From Pseudomonas fluorescens (GTDB lineage: Bacteria; Pseudomonadota; Gammaproteobacteria; Pseudomonadales; Pseudomonadaceae): 64,000 bases of DNA. Below the pieces are notes generated by a model that searched no databases, was not told the origin of the DNA, and saw only the letters and a list, made by a program, of their open reading frames with translations. The stretch is from positions 62,001-126,000 of the forward strand of contig NZ_KZ477993.1 of NCBI RefSeq assembly GCF_002837185.1, read 5' to 3'. A program made the translations under genes and the position numbers. Positions 8,199 through 18,220 of the stretch are shown here, piece by piece (within the stretch, counting starts at the first letter, position 1; the number at the start of each line of letters is the position of its first letter).

Positions 8199-9265
8199 AG
8201 CAACTGACGGTCATCGTCGCCGCCAGCCTGTTGCTGATGGCCTGCTCCAAAGAAGAAGCACCGCCCGAACCGGTGCGCCCGGTACTGTCCATGGAGGTTA
8301 AGGCCGAAGACCAGGAAAACCTCGGTCGCTTTGCCGGCACCATTCAGGCGCGCTACGAAAGTAACCTGGGTTTCCGTGTACCTGGCCGTATTGCGCGTCG
8401 CGCCGTGGACGTGGGCGCTGAGGTGCAGAAGGGCGCCTTGCTTGCCGTGCTCGACCCCACCGACCAGCAGAACCAATTGCGCGCCGCCCAGGGCGACCTG
8501 GCACGCGTGCAGGCGCAGTTCATCAATGCCCAGGCCAATGCCCGCCGCCAGCAGGAACTGTTCAACCGTGGCGTCGGTGCCCTGGCTCAGCTCGACGTGG
8601 CCCAGACTGACCTGAAAACCACCCAGGCCACCCTCGATCAGGCGCGCGCCTCGGTCAACCAGGCCAAGGACCAGCTCAACTACGCCGAACTGCGCACCGA
8701 CCACGCCGGCATCGTCACCGCCTGGAATGCCGAGGCCGGTCAAGTGGTCAGCGCCGGCCAGCAAGTGGTGACCCTGGCTCGCCCGGATATCAAGGAAGCG
8801 GTGATCGACCTGCCCGCCGGGCTAGCCGAGCGCTTGCCCGCAGATGTGGTGTTCCTTGTCGCCGGGCAACTGGACCCCAGCGTGCAGACCACCGCCATCG
8901 TGCGCGAGATCGAGCCCCAGGCCCAAAGCGCCACGCGCACCCGTCGCGCACGCCTGAGCCTGACCGAAACCCCCGCCGCGTTCCGCCTGGGCACCGCCAT
9001 CAGCGTCACCCTGAGCAGCGCCATCGCGCCGCGCATCGAACTGCCCCTGAGCGCGTTGCAGGACGTCGACGGCAAGACCCGCATCTGGCTGCTCGACACC
9101 CAGAGCCAGACGGTGCAGCCGCGTGACGTCACGGTCGTCAGCCGGGATGCCGACAGCGCCGTGCTCAACGGCAGCGTCAAACCTGGCGAACGCATTGTCA
9201 CCGCCGGTGTGAACAGCCTGAAACCCGGGCAAAAAGTCAAAATCGACGAGGACAGCCCGCGATGA
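8195..9265 (+). CDS. RND efflux periplasmic adaptor lipoprotein 2 (TriB-like)
   Basis: A 356-residue adaptor with lipobox LLMAC (Cys at residue 17). The domain order matches the preceding adaptor, with clear lipoyl-like halves (GRIARRAVDVGAEVQKGALL and ELRTDHAGIVTAWNAEAGQV) around a helical hairpin. It overlaps both neighbours by 4 nt, giving coupled translation. The two adaptors are clearly divergent, so this is not a recent tandem duplication. It would assemble with the first adaptor into a mixed hexamer around the pump; that is inferred from TriABC. Confidence 0.88.
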   Translation: MKQLTVIVAASLLLMACSKEEAPPEPVRPVLSMEVKAEDQENLGRFAGTIQARYESNLGFRVPGRIARRAVDVGAEVQKGALLAVLDPTDQQNQLRAAQGDLARVQAQFINAQANARRQQELFNRGVGALAQLDVAQTDLKTTQATLDQARASVNQAKDQLNYAELRTDHAGIVTAWNAEAGQVVSAGQQVVTLARPDIKEAVIDLPAGLAERLPADVVFLVAGQLDPSVQTTAIVREIEPQAQSATRTRRARLSLTETPAAFRLGTAISVTLSSAIAPRIELPLSALQDVDGKTRIWLLDTQSQTVQPRDVTVVSRDADSAVLNGSVKPGERIVTAGVNSLKPGQKVKIDEDSPR

Positions 9266-12200
9266 AAGGGAGCTTCAACTTATCCGACTGGGCCCTCAAG
9301 CATCAGTCCTTCGTGTGGTACCTGATGTTCGTCGCGCTTTTGATGGGCGTGTTTTCGTACATGAACCTGGGGCGCGAGGAAGACCCCTCGTTCACCATCA
9401 AGACCATGGTGATCCAGACCCGCTGGCCGGGCGCGACCCAGGAAGAAACCCTCAAGCAGGTCACTGACCGCATCGAGAAAAAACTCGAGGAACTCGACTC
9501 CCTCGACTATGTGAAAAGCTACACCCGGCCGGGCGAGTCCACGGTGTTCGTGTTCCTCAAGGACACCACCAGCGCCAAGGCTATTCCGGAGATCTGGTAC
9601 CAGGTTCGCAAGAAGATCGACGATATTCGCGGCACCTTCCCCCAGGGCTTGCAGGGGCCGTCCTTCAACGACGAGTTCGGTGACGTGTTCGGCTCGGTAT
9701 ACGCCTTTACCGGCGACGGCCTGTCGATGCGCCAGCTGCGCGACTACGTGGAGCAGGTTCGCGCCGAGATCCGCTCGGTGCCGGGGCTGGGCAAGGTCGA
9801 GATGATCGGCCAGCAGGACGAAGTGATTTACCTGAATTTTTCCACGCGCAAACTGGCCGCGCTGGGCATCGATCAGCGCCAGGTCGTGCAAAGCCTGCAG
9901 TCGCAGAACGCAGTCACGCCCGCCGGGGTGATCGAGGCCGGGCCGGAGCGGATTTCGGTGCGCACCTCCGGGCAGTTCGCCTCGGAGAAGGACCTGGCCA
10001 ACGTCAACCTGCGTCTCAATGACCGCTTCTATCGCCTGGCTGACATTGCCGACATCAGCCGTGGCTACGTCGACCCGGCGCGGCCGATGTTCCGTTTCAA
10101 CGGCAAGCCGGCGATCGGCCTGGCGATTGCGATGCAGAAGGGCGGCAATATCCAGTCGTTCGGCAAGGCGCTGCACGGGCGCATGGATGAGCTGACCGCC
10201 GACCTGCCGGTGGGCGTTGGTGTGCACAAAGTCTCGGACCAGGCCGAAGTGGTGGAAGAGGCCGTCGGCGGCTTTACCAGTGCGCTGTTCGAAGCGGTGA
10301 TCATCGTGCTGGTGGTGAGCTTTATCAGCCTGGGCATGCGCGCCGGGCTGGTGGTGGCGTGCTCGATTCCACTGGTGCTGGCGTTGGTGTTCGTGTTTAT
10401 GGAATACAGCGGCATCACCATGCAGCGGGTGTCATTGGGCGCCTTGATCATCGCCCTCGGCCTGCTGGTGGACGATGCGATGATTACCGTGGAGATGATG
10501 ATCACACGCCTGGAAAAAGGCGAAACCAAGGAGCAGGCCGCGACCTACGCCTATACCTCTACGGCGTTTCCGATGCTCACCGGCACGCTGGTGACCGTGG
10601 CCGGTTTTGTGCCGATTGGTCTTAACGCCAGTTCGGCGGGCGAGTACACCTTTACGCTGTTCGCGGTGATCGCCGTGGCGATGCTGGTGTCGTGGGTCGT
10701 GGCGGTGCTGTTTGCGCCGGTGATCGGCGTGCATATCCTCAGTGCCAAGGTGAAGCCGCACGACGCCGAACCGGGGCGCATTGGTCGCGCCTTCAACGGT
10801 GGCATGCTCTGGTCCATGCGCAACCGCTGGTGGGCCATCGGCATCACCGTGGCGCTGTTCGTGGCCTCGGTGTTTTCCATGCAGTTCGTGCAGAACCAGT
10901 TCTTCCCGTCGTCGGATCGCCCGGAAATCCTGGTTGACCTGAACCTGCCGCAGAACGCCTCGATCAACGAGACGCGCAAGGCGGTCGACCGCCTCGAAGC
11001 CATCATCAAGGACGACCCGGACATCGCTCGCTGGAGTACCTATATCGGCCAGGGCGCGATCCGTTTCTACCTGCCGCTGGACCAGCAGCTGGAGAATCCC
11101 TACTACGCGCAGCTTGTGATTGTGAGTAAAGGCCTGGAAGAGCGCGGCGAGTTGATTACGCGTCTGCAGAAGCGTCTGCGCGATGACTTCGTCGGCATCG
11201 GCAGCTTTGTACAGCCGCTGGAAATGGGCCCGCCGGTGGGCCGGCCGATCCAGTACCGCGTGTCCGGCAAAGACACCGACCAGGTGCGCAAGCACGCCAT
11301 CGAACTGGCGACCTTGCTCGATCAGAACACCCACTTGGGCGAAATCATCTACGACTGGAACGAGCCGGGCAAAGTCTTGCGCATCGACATCGCCCAGGAC
11401 AAGGCGCGGCAACTGGGGCTGTCGTCCGAAGACGTGGCGCAGTTGATGAACAGCGTGGTCAGCGGCGCGTCGGTCACTCAGGTGCATGACGATATTTACC
11501 TGATCAACGTGGTCGGCCGCGCCGAAGACGCCGAGCGCGGTACGCCGGAAACCCTGCAGAACCTGCAGATCGTCACACCCAACGGCACCTCGATTCCGTT
11601 GCTGGCCTTCGCCACGGTGCGTTACGAACTGGAGCAACCGCTGGTGTGGCGTCGTGATCGCAAGCCGACGATTACCATCAAGGCAGCAGTGCGTGACGAG
11701 ATGCAGCCGACCGACTTGGTCAAGCAGCTGGCGCCGACTATCCAGAAGTTCAACGACGGCCTGCCGGTGGGCTACAAAGTCGCCACCGGCGGTACCGTGG
11801 AAGAAAGCGGCAAGGCCCAGGGCCCGATTGCCAGCGTGGTGCCGTTGATGCTGTTCCTGATGGCGACCTTCCTGATGATCCAGTTGCACAGCGTGCAGAA
11901 GATGTTCCTGGTGGCCAGCGTTGCGCCGCTGGGGCTGATCGGCGTGGTGCTGGCGCTGATTCCCACGGGCACGCCCATGGGCTTCGTGGCGATCCTGGGT
12001 ATCCTCGCGCTGATCGGCATCATCATCCGCAACTCGGTGATTCTGGTGACGCAGATCCATGAGTACGAAGTGGCCGGTTATACGCCGTGGGATGCGGTGG
12101 TGGAAGCCACCGAGCATCGGCGCCGGCCGATCCTGCTCACGGCTGCGGCAGCCAGCCTGGGCATGATCCCGATTGCCCGGGAAGTGTTCTGGGGGCCGAT

Positions 12201-12327
12201 GGCCTACGCAATGATTGGCGGGATCATTATCGCCACGTTGCTGACGCTGTTGTTCCTGCCGGCGCTGTACGTGGCCTGGTACAAAATCCGCGAGCCCAAG
12301 CAGGATCAACAGGAACAACGCAGTTGA
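9262..12327 (+). CDS. RND efflux pump, inner-membrane transporter (TriC-like)
   Basis: A full-length 1021-residue HAE-1-class RND transporter. The N-terminal membrane helix (LKHQSFVWYLMFVALLMG) is followed by the first periplasmic loop. The proton-relay pair is visible in helix 4 as GLLVDDAMITVEMM. A second helix bundle ends with LTLLFLPALYVAWYKI. It overlaps the second adaptor gene by 4 nt and closes a three-gene operon. Substrates cannot be read from sequence; TriABC exports triclosan and detergents. A REPIN follows at 12331, and a separate outer-membrane protein encoded elsewhere would be needed. Confidence 0.92.
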   Translation: MKGSFNLSDWALKHQSFVWYLMFVALLMGVFSYMNLGREEDPSFTIKTMVIQTRWPGATQEETLKQVTDRIEKKLEELDSLDYVKSYTRPGESTVFVFLKDTTSAKAIPEIWYQVRKKIDDIRGTFPQGLQGPSFNDEFGDVFGSVYAFTGDGLSMRQLRDYVEQVRAEIRSVPGLGKVEMIGQQDEVIYLNFSTRKLAALGIDQRQVVQSLQSQNAVTPAGVIEAGPERISVRTSGQFASEKDLANVNLRLNDRFYRLADIADISRGYVDPARPMFRFNGKPAIGLAIAMQKGGNIQSFGKALHGRMDELTADLPVGVGVHKVSDQAEVVEEAVGGFTSALFEAVIIVLVVSFISLGMRAGLVVACSIPLVLALVFVFMEYSGITMQRVSLGALIIALGLLVDDAMITVEMMITRLEKGETKEQAATYAYTSTAFPMLTGTLVTVAGFVPIGLNASSAGEYTFTLFAVIAVAMLVSWVVAVLFAPVIGVHILSAKVKPHDAEPGRIGRAFNGGMLWSMRNRWWAIGITVALFVASVFSMQFVQNQFFPSSDRPEILVDLNLPQNASINETRKAVDRLEAIIKDDPDIARWSTYIGQGAIRFYLPLDQQLENPYYAQLVIVSKGLEERGELITRLQKRLRDDFVGIGSFVQPLEMGPPVGRPIQYRVSGKDTDQVRKHAIELATLLDQNTHLGEIIYDWNEPGKVLRIDIAQDKARQLGLSSEDVAQLMNSVVSGASVTQVHDDIYLINVVGRAEDAERGTPETLQNLQIVTPNGTSIPLLAFATVRYELEQPLVWRRDRKPTITIKAAVRDEMQPTDLVKQLAPTIQKFNDGLPVGYKVATGGTVEESGKAQGPIASVVPLMLFLMATFLMIQLHSVQKMFLVASVAPLGLIGVVLALIPTGTPMGFVAILGILALIGIIIRNSVILVTQIHEYEVAGYTPWDAVVEATEHRRRPILLTAAAASLGMIPIAREVFWGPMAYAMIGGIIIATLLTLLFLPALYVAWYKIREPKQDQQEQRS

Positions 12328-12330
12328 AAA

Positions 12331-12421
12331 CTGTGGGAGGGGGCTTGCCCCCGATAGCGGTATGTCAGCCAAGCATCAGGTGACTGAACCACCGCCATCG
12401 GGAGCAAGCCCCCTCCCACAT
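12331..12421. repeat. REPIN
   Basis: Inverted REP units with GTGGGAGGGGGCTTGCCCCC at left and the complement at right; the right unit has one substitution (GGGAGCAAGC). It lies immediately after the RND pump gene. Confidence 0.9.
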
Positions 12422-12536
12422 TTGGATCTTCATCTCGATTGAGGCTGTGGGAAGCTTCCTAAACCGCCGCTTGCCGTCCCGGCGAGACTGCGCATGTTTT
12501 ACTCTTTCGGCCTTCTTCTCATTCAGGTCGATTCCC

Positions 12537-14738
12537 ATGCAGTGCCTGCGTCCGCTCTTTTTACTCGGCGCGCTTCTCCTCGCGCCCTCAGTCTTGGCCT
12601 CCACCGTGCTGGAAAACGCCCTGTGGCGGGTTGACCTCGACCCCGCCACCCTGGCGCTGCGCGTCACCCCCGCGGGCGAGGCCTCGGTACAAGCTTCCAG
12701 CGGTGTCACCGCGCATGCGGTCAACGCGCTGCAGGCCGACGCCGAACAGGTTTCCTGGCAGTGGGACAGCGGCGCCTATCGCCTGACGGCCCGGCTTGAA
12801 CAGCGCGAATTGACCCTGACAATCAATGCCCGTGAAGCGGGTGAGCTGGCCCTGCTGCGCCAGCCGGCCAGGGCCATGGGTCAAGGGCTGATCTGGCCGT
12901 TGGCCGAGGGGCATTACGTGCCGGCCGATAATGCCGTGTGGAAAGATTTTCTGATCGGGCGGGGCGAGCTCAATACGACCCAGGACCTCAGCTTGCCGCT
13001 ATGGGGGCTGGATCACGGGCGCTTCACGCTCAACTGGCTGCTGACCAACCCCTATCACAATCGCCTCCAATGGCAAGCGGACGGCCAGGGCGTGGCGCTG
13101 TCCGTGTCCCATGAATTCACCTCGCTCGAGCCGCAGGCGCCGATGACGCTGCTGTTGCACCTGGGCGATGCCGACCCGTTGGCCGGCGCCAAACACTATC
13201 GTCAGTGGCTGGTCGAGCAGGGCCGTTACGAGTCGCTGGCGGACAAGCTGCGGCAAACGCCGGAGGCGGTAAAATTGCTCGGTGCCAGTCACGTTTACCT
13301 CTGGGGCAACGGCTTGCTGAAGCTCGATGATGTGGTTGATTGGCCCGCGCTGATCAAACGGTTGCGCACGCATGAGCTCAGTGGGCTGATGGACAAGGAG
13401 CCTGCGCAGGTGCTCGCGCAGACACGTGCATTGAATCGCTATGAGCAAACCCTGCTGTTGCGTGGCTTCAATGCGGCCATCAACACGAAGGTTCGGCAGG
13501 CTTGGCAGGTAGAAGAGCCCGACATGAATCGCCTTGCCGCTCGCTACGGCGAGTTGCGTCGCGAGCTGGCCCTGGATTTCGCCGGGGCCTTGGGGGATCG
13601 CCCCGAAACCTGGGGTCATTCGAGCATCCAGGCCTTGCGCGACGCTGGGCTCAAGCGTCTGCTGCTGACACTGGGCGAAGGTTGGGAAGGCGGCCTGTGG
13701 CATCCCGAGGCGATTCGTGCGGGGGTGGATGCCGGTTATCTGGTGGCGCCTTATGATTCGTATGAAACGGCTTTGTCCGCAGCTGAAAACGCCGATTGGA
13801 CCACTGCTCATCTGGGCGGCAAGGCCTATCGCGACTGCGCAATCATGTTGAAAGGCGGCGCGCTCAAGGTCGGCTTCCAGCAATCCGGCCACTACACCGA
13901 TCCACGCTGTGTGCGACCTTTGTTGCAGGCACGGGTGAAAGCGGTACAGGCCGCAGCCGGTTTCAACGCCTGGTTTCTCGATGCCTATGCCGCCGGAATG
14001 GTTTTTGACAGTTACCGCGACAGTGCGCCAATGACCCAGGCGCAAAACGCCCAAGGCAGTATCGACGCGTCGCGCTGGATCAACACCTCGCTCAAACTGC
14101 CCGCAGGCTCCGAGGACGGCAACGCCATCACCGCCCAGGGCATCCTGTTCGCCCATGGCATGCAAACACCGGTGATCGGCTGGGGGGACCGCGAGATGAC
14201 CCAGGACCCACAGTCAGCCTACTACGTCGGCAACTGGTACCCGCCGGAGCAACCGGCCGTGTTCTTCAAACCGGTGCCCTTGAAAGCGTCGCTGCGCACG
14301 GTGTATCTCGATCCGACAATGCGCCTGCCGCTGTATCAGACGGTGTTCCATGGCTCGGTGATTACCACCCATCACTGGTTGTTCGACAGCCTGAAGTTAA
14401 GCAATGTGCAGGCGGAGAATGAGCTGGCCCAACTGCTCTACAACGTGCCGCCGCTGTATCACGTGAGTGCAGCAACGCTCAAGGAACGGCTGCCGGTGAT
14501 TCAGCGCCAGGAGCGGTTTTTCCGCCCGCTGCATGAGCGCTTGGCGACTCAGGCGATGACGGGTTTTCGCTGGCTGACGGTGGACAAACTGTTGCAGCAA
14601 ACGACGTTCGCCGATGGGACGCGGTTGGTGGCGAATTTTTCGCGCGCGCAAAAAGAAGGGTATGCCGGGCGCAGTGTGACGGCGCTGGTGGAGGGTGAGA
14701 AACCGGTGGTGTATCAGGTGGATCGACGTCGCCCTTGA
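12537..14738 (+). CDS. Exported glycoside-hydrolase-like protein
   Basis: ATG 12537 gives a 733-residue protein with a clean signal peptide (MQCLRPLFLLGALLLAPSVLA); the longer frame from 12447 has no export signal at its N-terminus. An N-terminal beta-rich region of about 230 residues precedes a probable TIM barrel. Within it, WFLDAYAAG (Asp 482) looks like a catalytic-nucleophile strand, and HSSIQALRDAGLKRLLLTLGEG like an earlier barrel segment. The closest family I can suggest is the GH101-related group, without certainty. It stands alone between two REP elements. Substrate unknown, probably an extracellular or periplasmic polysaccharide. Confidence 0.65.
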   Translation: MQCLRPLFLLGALLLAPSVLASTVLENALWRVDLDPATLALRVTPAGEASVQASSGVTAHAVNALQADAEQVSWQWDSGAYRLTARLEQRELTLTINAREAGELALLRQPARAMGQGLIWPLAEGHYVPADNAVWKDFLIGRGELNTTQDLSLPLWGLDHGRFTLNWLLTNPYHNRLQWQADGQGVALSVSHEFTSLEPQAPMTLLLHLGDADPLAGAKHYRQWLVEQGRYESLADKLRQTPEAVKLLGASHVYLWGNGLLKLDDVVDWPALIKRLRTHELSGLMDKEPAQVLAQTRALNRYEQTLLLRGFNAAINTKVRQAWQVEEPDMNRLAARYGELRRELALDFAGALGDRPETWGHSSIQALRDAGLKRLLLTLGEGWEGGLWHPEAIRAGVDAGYLVAPYDSYETALSAAENADWTTAHLGGKAYRDCAIMLKGGALKVGFQQSGHYTDPRCVRPLLQARVKAVQAAAGFNAWFLDAYAAGMVFDSYRDSAPMTQAQNAQGSIDASRWINTSLKLPAGSEDGNAITAQGILFAHGMQTPVIGWGDREMTQDPQSAYYVGNWYPPEQPAVFFKPVPLKASLRTVYLDPTMRLPLYQTVFHGSVITTHHWLFDSLKLSNVQAENELAQLLYNVPPLYHVSAATLKERLPVIQRQERFFRPLHERLATQAMTGFRWLTVDKLLQQTTFADGTRLVANFSRAQKEGYAGRSVTALVEGEKPVVYQVDRRRP

Positions 14739-14741
14739 GAT

Positions 14742-14823
14742 CATCGGGGGGCAAGTCGAATCGTCGCACCGCCCCTCCCACATTTGGAATGCGTTCTCCT
14801 GTGGGAGGGGGCTTGCCCCCGAT
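14742..14823. repeat. Degenerate REP pair in reversed orientation
   Basis: The right unit (GTGGGAGGGGGCTTGCCCCC, from 14801) is intact. The left unit has 16 extra bases splitting its two arms. Orientation is reversed, as at 5.7 kb. Confidence 0.75.
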
Positions 14824-14848
14824 AGCTTCAGCCCAGGCGATAAATCAC

Positions 14849-15475
14849 TCAAACCTTGCGCCACACACTGGCCAACCAAGGCTGCTGCTCCCTTGGCAAA
14901 CCCGCCGGTCGATAGTAATGCTCCAGCTCTTCAAACCCGGCCTCAACCAGCAACCCCCGCCATGCCTCCAGATCGTGATAAGACCCATACCGCGGCCCGC
15001 TCCAACCTTCCCGGTTGTCACCCCGAGGATTGGAGCTGAACAGCACGCCGCCAGGTTTCAACGTTCCATGCAGCTCTTTGAGCACCCGTGGCAATTCCTG
15101 CCTGGGTATGTGAAACAGCACCGCATTGGCGAAGATCCCGTCAAAGCGCTCGGCAGGCAGGTCCAGTTTCAGGAAGTCTTGCTGCAACACCTCGCAACCG
15201 CTGTCTTCGCGCGCCATCTGCGCAAACCGCTCGGAACCGTCGAGCCCCACGGCGATATGCCCCATACGTGTAAACGTCTGCAAATCGCGCCCCGGCCCGC
15301 AGCCGAAATCCAGCACGGTAAACGGCGCCGCGCCCTGGATATGCCGCAGCAGCGCGTCGATGTTCTGGCTTACATCGTGATCGCGGGTGCCTTCACGGAA
15401 GTCTTCGGCCACGTTGTTGTAATGGCCGAGGGTGGTGGCGGTGATCTGGTTGAGGTCGTCGGGCTTGAGGGTCAT
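14849..15475 (-). CDS. Class I SAM-dependent methyltransferase
   Basis: A 208-residue protein beginning MTLKPDDLN. Motif I is VLDFGCGPGRDL, with the acidic strand-2 residue in VGLDGSERFAQMA and the post-motif ILFHIPRQELPRVL-type region. The longer open frame to 15901 runs through the neighbouring metI gene and is not used. It lies downstream of metN-metI on the same strand with a 38-nt gap, so it may be co-transcribed. The acceptor is unknown; the link to methionine import may be coincidental or reflect SAM metabolism. Confidence 0.82.
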   Translation of the reverse strand: MTLKPDDLNQITATTLGHYNNVAEDFREGTRDHDVSQNIDALLRHIQGAAPFTVLDFGCGPGRDLQTFTRMGHIAVGLDGSERFAQMAREDSGCEVLQQDFLKLDLPAERFDGIFANAVLFHIPRQELPRVLKELHGTLKPGGVLFSSNPRGDNREGWSGPRYGSYHDLEAWRGLLVEAGFEELEHYYRPAGLPREQQPWLASVWRKV

Positions 15476-15513
15476 GACAGGCAATACCGGGCGCTGAAAT
15501 GCCCGACTATACC

Positions 15514-16158
15514 TCACCGCTTGTTCAGTACCCGCGCCAACCGATCCCCGCCCAGTTGAATCACCGCCACCAGCACCACCAACAGCACAATCACCGTCAG
15601 CATGATCTGCGTATCGAAACGCTGGTAGCCATAGCGGTACGCAATGTCGCCCAAGCCACCGGCGCCAATCGCACCGGCCATGGCCGATGAGTTGATCATG
15701 GTCACCAGGGTGATGGTGAACCCGCCGACGATCCCCGGCAGCGCTTCCGGCAACAGCACGTGCCAGATGATGTGCCAGCGGCGGCAACCCATGGCCTGCG
15801 CCGCTTCGATCAGTCCATGGTCGACCTCGCGCAGGCTGACTTCGGCGATACGCGCAAAGAATGGCGTGGCTGCAATGGTCAGCGGGACGACTGCCGCCCA
15901 CACGCCATAGGTGGTGCCCACGATCAGGCGGGTGAACGGGATCAGCGCCACCATCAGGATCAGAAAGGGAATGGAGCGGAACAGATTGACGAAGGCGCCC
16001 AGCACCCGATTCAGCGTCGGCGCCTGGTAGATGCCGCCTTTGTCGCTGGTGACCAGAAACACGGCCAGCGGAATCCCCACCAGCAGGGCGATCAACGACG
16101 ACACGCCCACCATCAATAACGTGTCGATGGCGCCCTGTACTAAACGATCAAACCACAT
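15514..16158 (-). CDS. metI: Methionine ABC transporter permease
   Basis: A 214-residue permease of the MetI family, starting [18 protein letters not shown]. The EAA loop reads [20 protein letters not shown]. The segment [20 protein letters not shown] is highly characteristic of MetI. It overlaps metN by 11 nt, and metN in turn overlaps metQ, so the three form one transcript. It forms the inner-membrane channel for D/L-methionine uptake. Confidence 0.93.
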   Translation of the reverse strand: MWFDRLVQGAIDTLLMVGVSSLIALLVGIPLAVFLVTSDKGGIYQAPTLNRVLGAFVNLFRSIPFLILMVALIPFTRLIVGTTYGVWAAVVPLTIAATPFFARIAEVSLREVDHGLIEAAQAMGCRRWHIIWHVLLPEALPGIVGGFTITLVTMINSSAMAGAIGAGGLGDIAYRYGYQRFDTQIMLTVIVLLVVLVAVIQLGGDRLARVLNKR

Positions 16159-17263
16159 GGCCCAGCACCTCCACCTGTTGCGCCCAGTTCGCGGCGCGGT
16201 TGCGCAGTTCTTCGGCGCTGTGCGACGATCCATTCACCGCCAGCAGTAATTGCCCCAGGGCATGGCCCTGGATGCGTTCCACCCCGCCTTGGAGCAAGCG
16301 CACGCGGCCGCCGAGGGCCTTGAACAGGGCGGCCAGGTCGGGCTCATCGGCGTCGCTGCCGGTGAACTGCAAGCGCAGCACCAGCGCGGCGTCGGCCGAT
16401 GGGGGAGTGGGTTGCAGGCGGCTTTGCAATTCAGGCGGTAGCCCGTGTTGCAAGGGGGCGAGCAGGGTTTTGCTGACGTCATGCTGCGGATTGCCGAACA
16501 CGTGCCACACCGGGCCTTGCTCGACGATACGCCCGTGTTCCAGCACCACCACGCGGTCGCAGATGTCGCGGATCACCGCCATCTCATGGGTGATCAACAC
16601 GATGGTCAGGCCCAGGCGCTGGTTGATCTCGCGCAGCAGGCCGAGGATCGATTGGGTGGTCTCCGGGTCCAGGGCCGATGTGGCCTCGTCGCACAGCAGA
16701 ATCTCGGGGTCGTGCACCAGCGAACGGGCGATGCCCACGCGCTGTTTCTGCCCCCCGGAAAGCTGCGCCGGATACGCTGTGTGCTTGTCCTGCAAACCCA
16801 CCAGTTCCAGCAGCTCGCGCACCTTTTGTTCACGCTGCGGCTTGGGCACGCCGGCGACCCTGAGGGGCAGCTCGACGTTCTGCCACACGGTCTTGGCCGA
16901 CATCAGGTTGAAGTGCTGGAAGATCATGCCGATGCGTCGGCGCAGTGCGACCAGGTGGTCCTCGTCGAAGCCGCCGATATCCACCTGATCGATCAGCACC
17001 CGCCCGCTGCTGGGTTGTTCCAGGCGATTGATGGTGCGAATCAGCGACGACTTGCCGGCGCCGCTGCGGCCAATGATGCCGAACACTTCGCCACGCTGGA
17101 TCGCCAGGTCGATGCCGTGCAAGGCATGCACCGTGCCGTCATAGGTTTTACCCAGGTTGATGAACCGCACGTGGGCTCGGTGCAAATCCGCATGCAGTTC
17201 GGTCTGCCAGGCGTCCCTGGGCGGTGTGTCCAGGTCGCGTAGTCGGGCATTGATCGCGGTCAT
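16148..17263 (-). CDS. metN: Methionine ABC transporter ATP-binding protein
   Basis: A 371-residue ATPase. Walker [10 protein letters not shown], signature LSGGQKQR, Walker [16 protein letters not shown] and H-loop ITHEMAVI are present. The C-terminal roughly 90 residues form the NIL regulatory domain that binds methionine and inhibits transport. The N-terminus carries about 30 residues before the first beta strand, longer than in E. coli MetN. The ATG overlaps the metQ stop (ATGA). Confidence 0.93.
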   Translation of the reverse strand: MTAINARLRDLDTPPRDAWQTELHADLHRAHVRFINLGKTYDGTVHALHGIDLAIQRGEVFGIIGRSGAGKSSLIRTINRLEQPSSGRVLIDQVDIGGFDEDHLVALRRRIGMIFQHFNLMSAKTVWQNVELPLRVAGVPKPQREQKVRELLELVGLQDKHTAYPAQLSGGQKQRVGIARSLVHDPEILLCDEATSALDPETTQSILGLLREINQRLGLTIVLITHEMAVIRDICDRVVVLEHGRIVEQGPVWHVFGNPQHDVSKTLLAPLQHGLPPELQSRLQPTPPSADAALVLRLQFTGSDADEPDLAALFKALGGRVRLLQGGVERIQGHALGQLLLAVNGSSHSAEELRNRAANWAQQVEVLGHVV

Positions 17264-18075
17264 TTTTTAGCTTCCCAGCCGACTTGGTAAAGCGTACCGA
17301 GGGATTTATCCAGGGCGGCGCGTACCACTGGCGAGTGCTGGTAGATGTCGACGAACTTGATCAGCCGTGGGTCGGTTTTGCTCTTGGGCTGAATCACGAA
17401 CTGGATCACGTATTCCGGGTGGTCCAGGCCGTCGAACAGCAGCGCCGATTGCGCATCGAAGGTCTTGGACAGGCGGATATACGCGGGGTAGCCCTGCACC
17501 AGGTCGGCGTCGTCATAGGCGCGCACCAGTTGCACGGCTTCCACTTGCAGAATTTTGATTTTTTTCGGATTGCTGACGATGTCTTCTTCGGTGGCCTTGT
17601 AGCCCACGCCCGGCTTGAGGCTGATCAGCCCGGCCTTGGCCAGCAGCTGCAGGCCGCGACCGCTGTTGATCGGGTCGTTGGCGATGGCCACGCTGGCGCC
17701 TTCGGGCAGGTCGTTGAAGCTTTTGTACTTTTTCGAATACAGCCCGACGTTGTTGATGATGCCCGGCGCGTAAGGCACCAGGTCAAACCCGGCAGCGGCC
17801 TTGGCGTTTTCCAGGAACGGAATGTGCTGGAAGTAGTTCACGTCGATATCGCCGGCGGCGAGGCTGACGTTGGGGGCGATCCAGTCGGTGAATTCCACCA
17901 GCTCGACGTTCAGGCCTTGTTTGCCGGCCTCTTCAACTGCCGCTTCCAGCGGGATGGCGAAGGCGGCGGTGGTGCCGACTTTCAACGGCGCATCGGCGGC
18001 GAATACGGCTGTGCTGAATAATCCGAAGGCCAGGGCCAGTGCTTTGACTGGGTGGGTGAGCAGTATTTTTTTCAT
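17260..18075 (-). CDS. metQ: Methionine-binding periplasmic protein
   Basis: A 271-residue NlpA/MetQ-family protein with a signal peptide cleaved after VFAA and no lipobox. Landmarks are [14 protein letters not shown] and [15 protein letters not shown]. Two adjacent ATGs exist (18076 and 18073 ends); GGAA lies about 8 nt before the second, which I chose. It is the first gene of metQ-metN-metI. Only 45 nt separate the start from a REPIN, so its promoter either overlaps the REPIN or lies upstream of the monooxygenase gene. Confidence 0.93.
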   Translation of the reverse strand: MKKILLTHPVKALALAFGLFSTAVFAADAPLKVGTTAAFAIPLEAAVEEAGKQGLNVELVEFTDWIAPNVSLAAGDIDVNYFQHIPFLENAKAAAGFDLVPYAPGIINNVGLYSKKYKSFNDLPEGASVAIANDPINSGRGLQLLAKAGLISLKPGVGYKATEEDIVSNPKKIKILQVEAVQLVRAYDDADLVQGYPAYIRLSKTFDAQSALLFDGLDHPEYVIQFVIQPKSKTDPRLIKFVDIYQHSPVVRAALDKSLGTLYQVGWEAKK

Positions 18076-18120
18076 CATCAATTTCCAGTCATAAGGTATT
18101 AGGACAAACAATGCAGATCC

Positions 18121-18212
18121 ATGTGGGAGGGGCCTTGCCCCCGATAGCAGTGTGTCAGCGAACCAATCCGGTGACTGATTCACCGCCATCGGGGGCACGC
18201 CCCCTCCCACAC
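18121..18212. repeat. REPIN
   Basis: Inverted REP pair with single substitutions in each unit (GGGGCCTTGCCCCC and GGGGGCACGCCCCC), between the monooxygenase gene and metQ. Confidence 0.9.
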
Positions 18213-18220
18213 TTTTTGGT

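Noticed and set aside
10432..12372. 646-residue open frame antisense to the RND pump
   Set aside because: It mirrors the RND coding frame, has no recognisable domain and runs into the REPIN.
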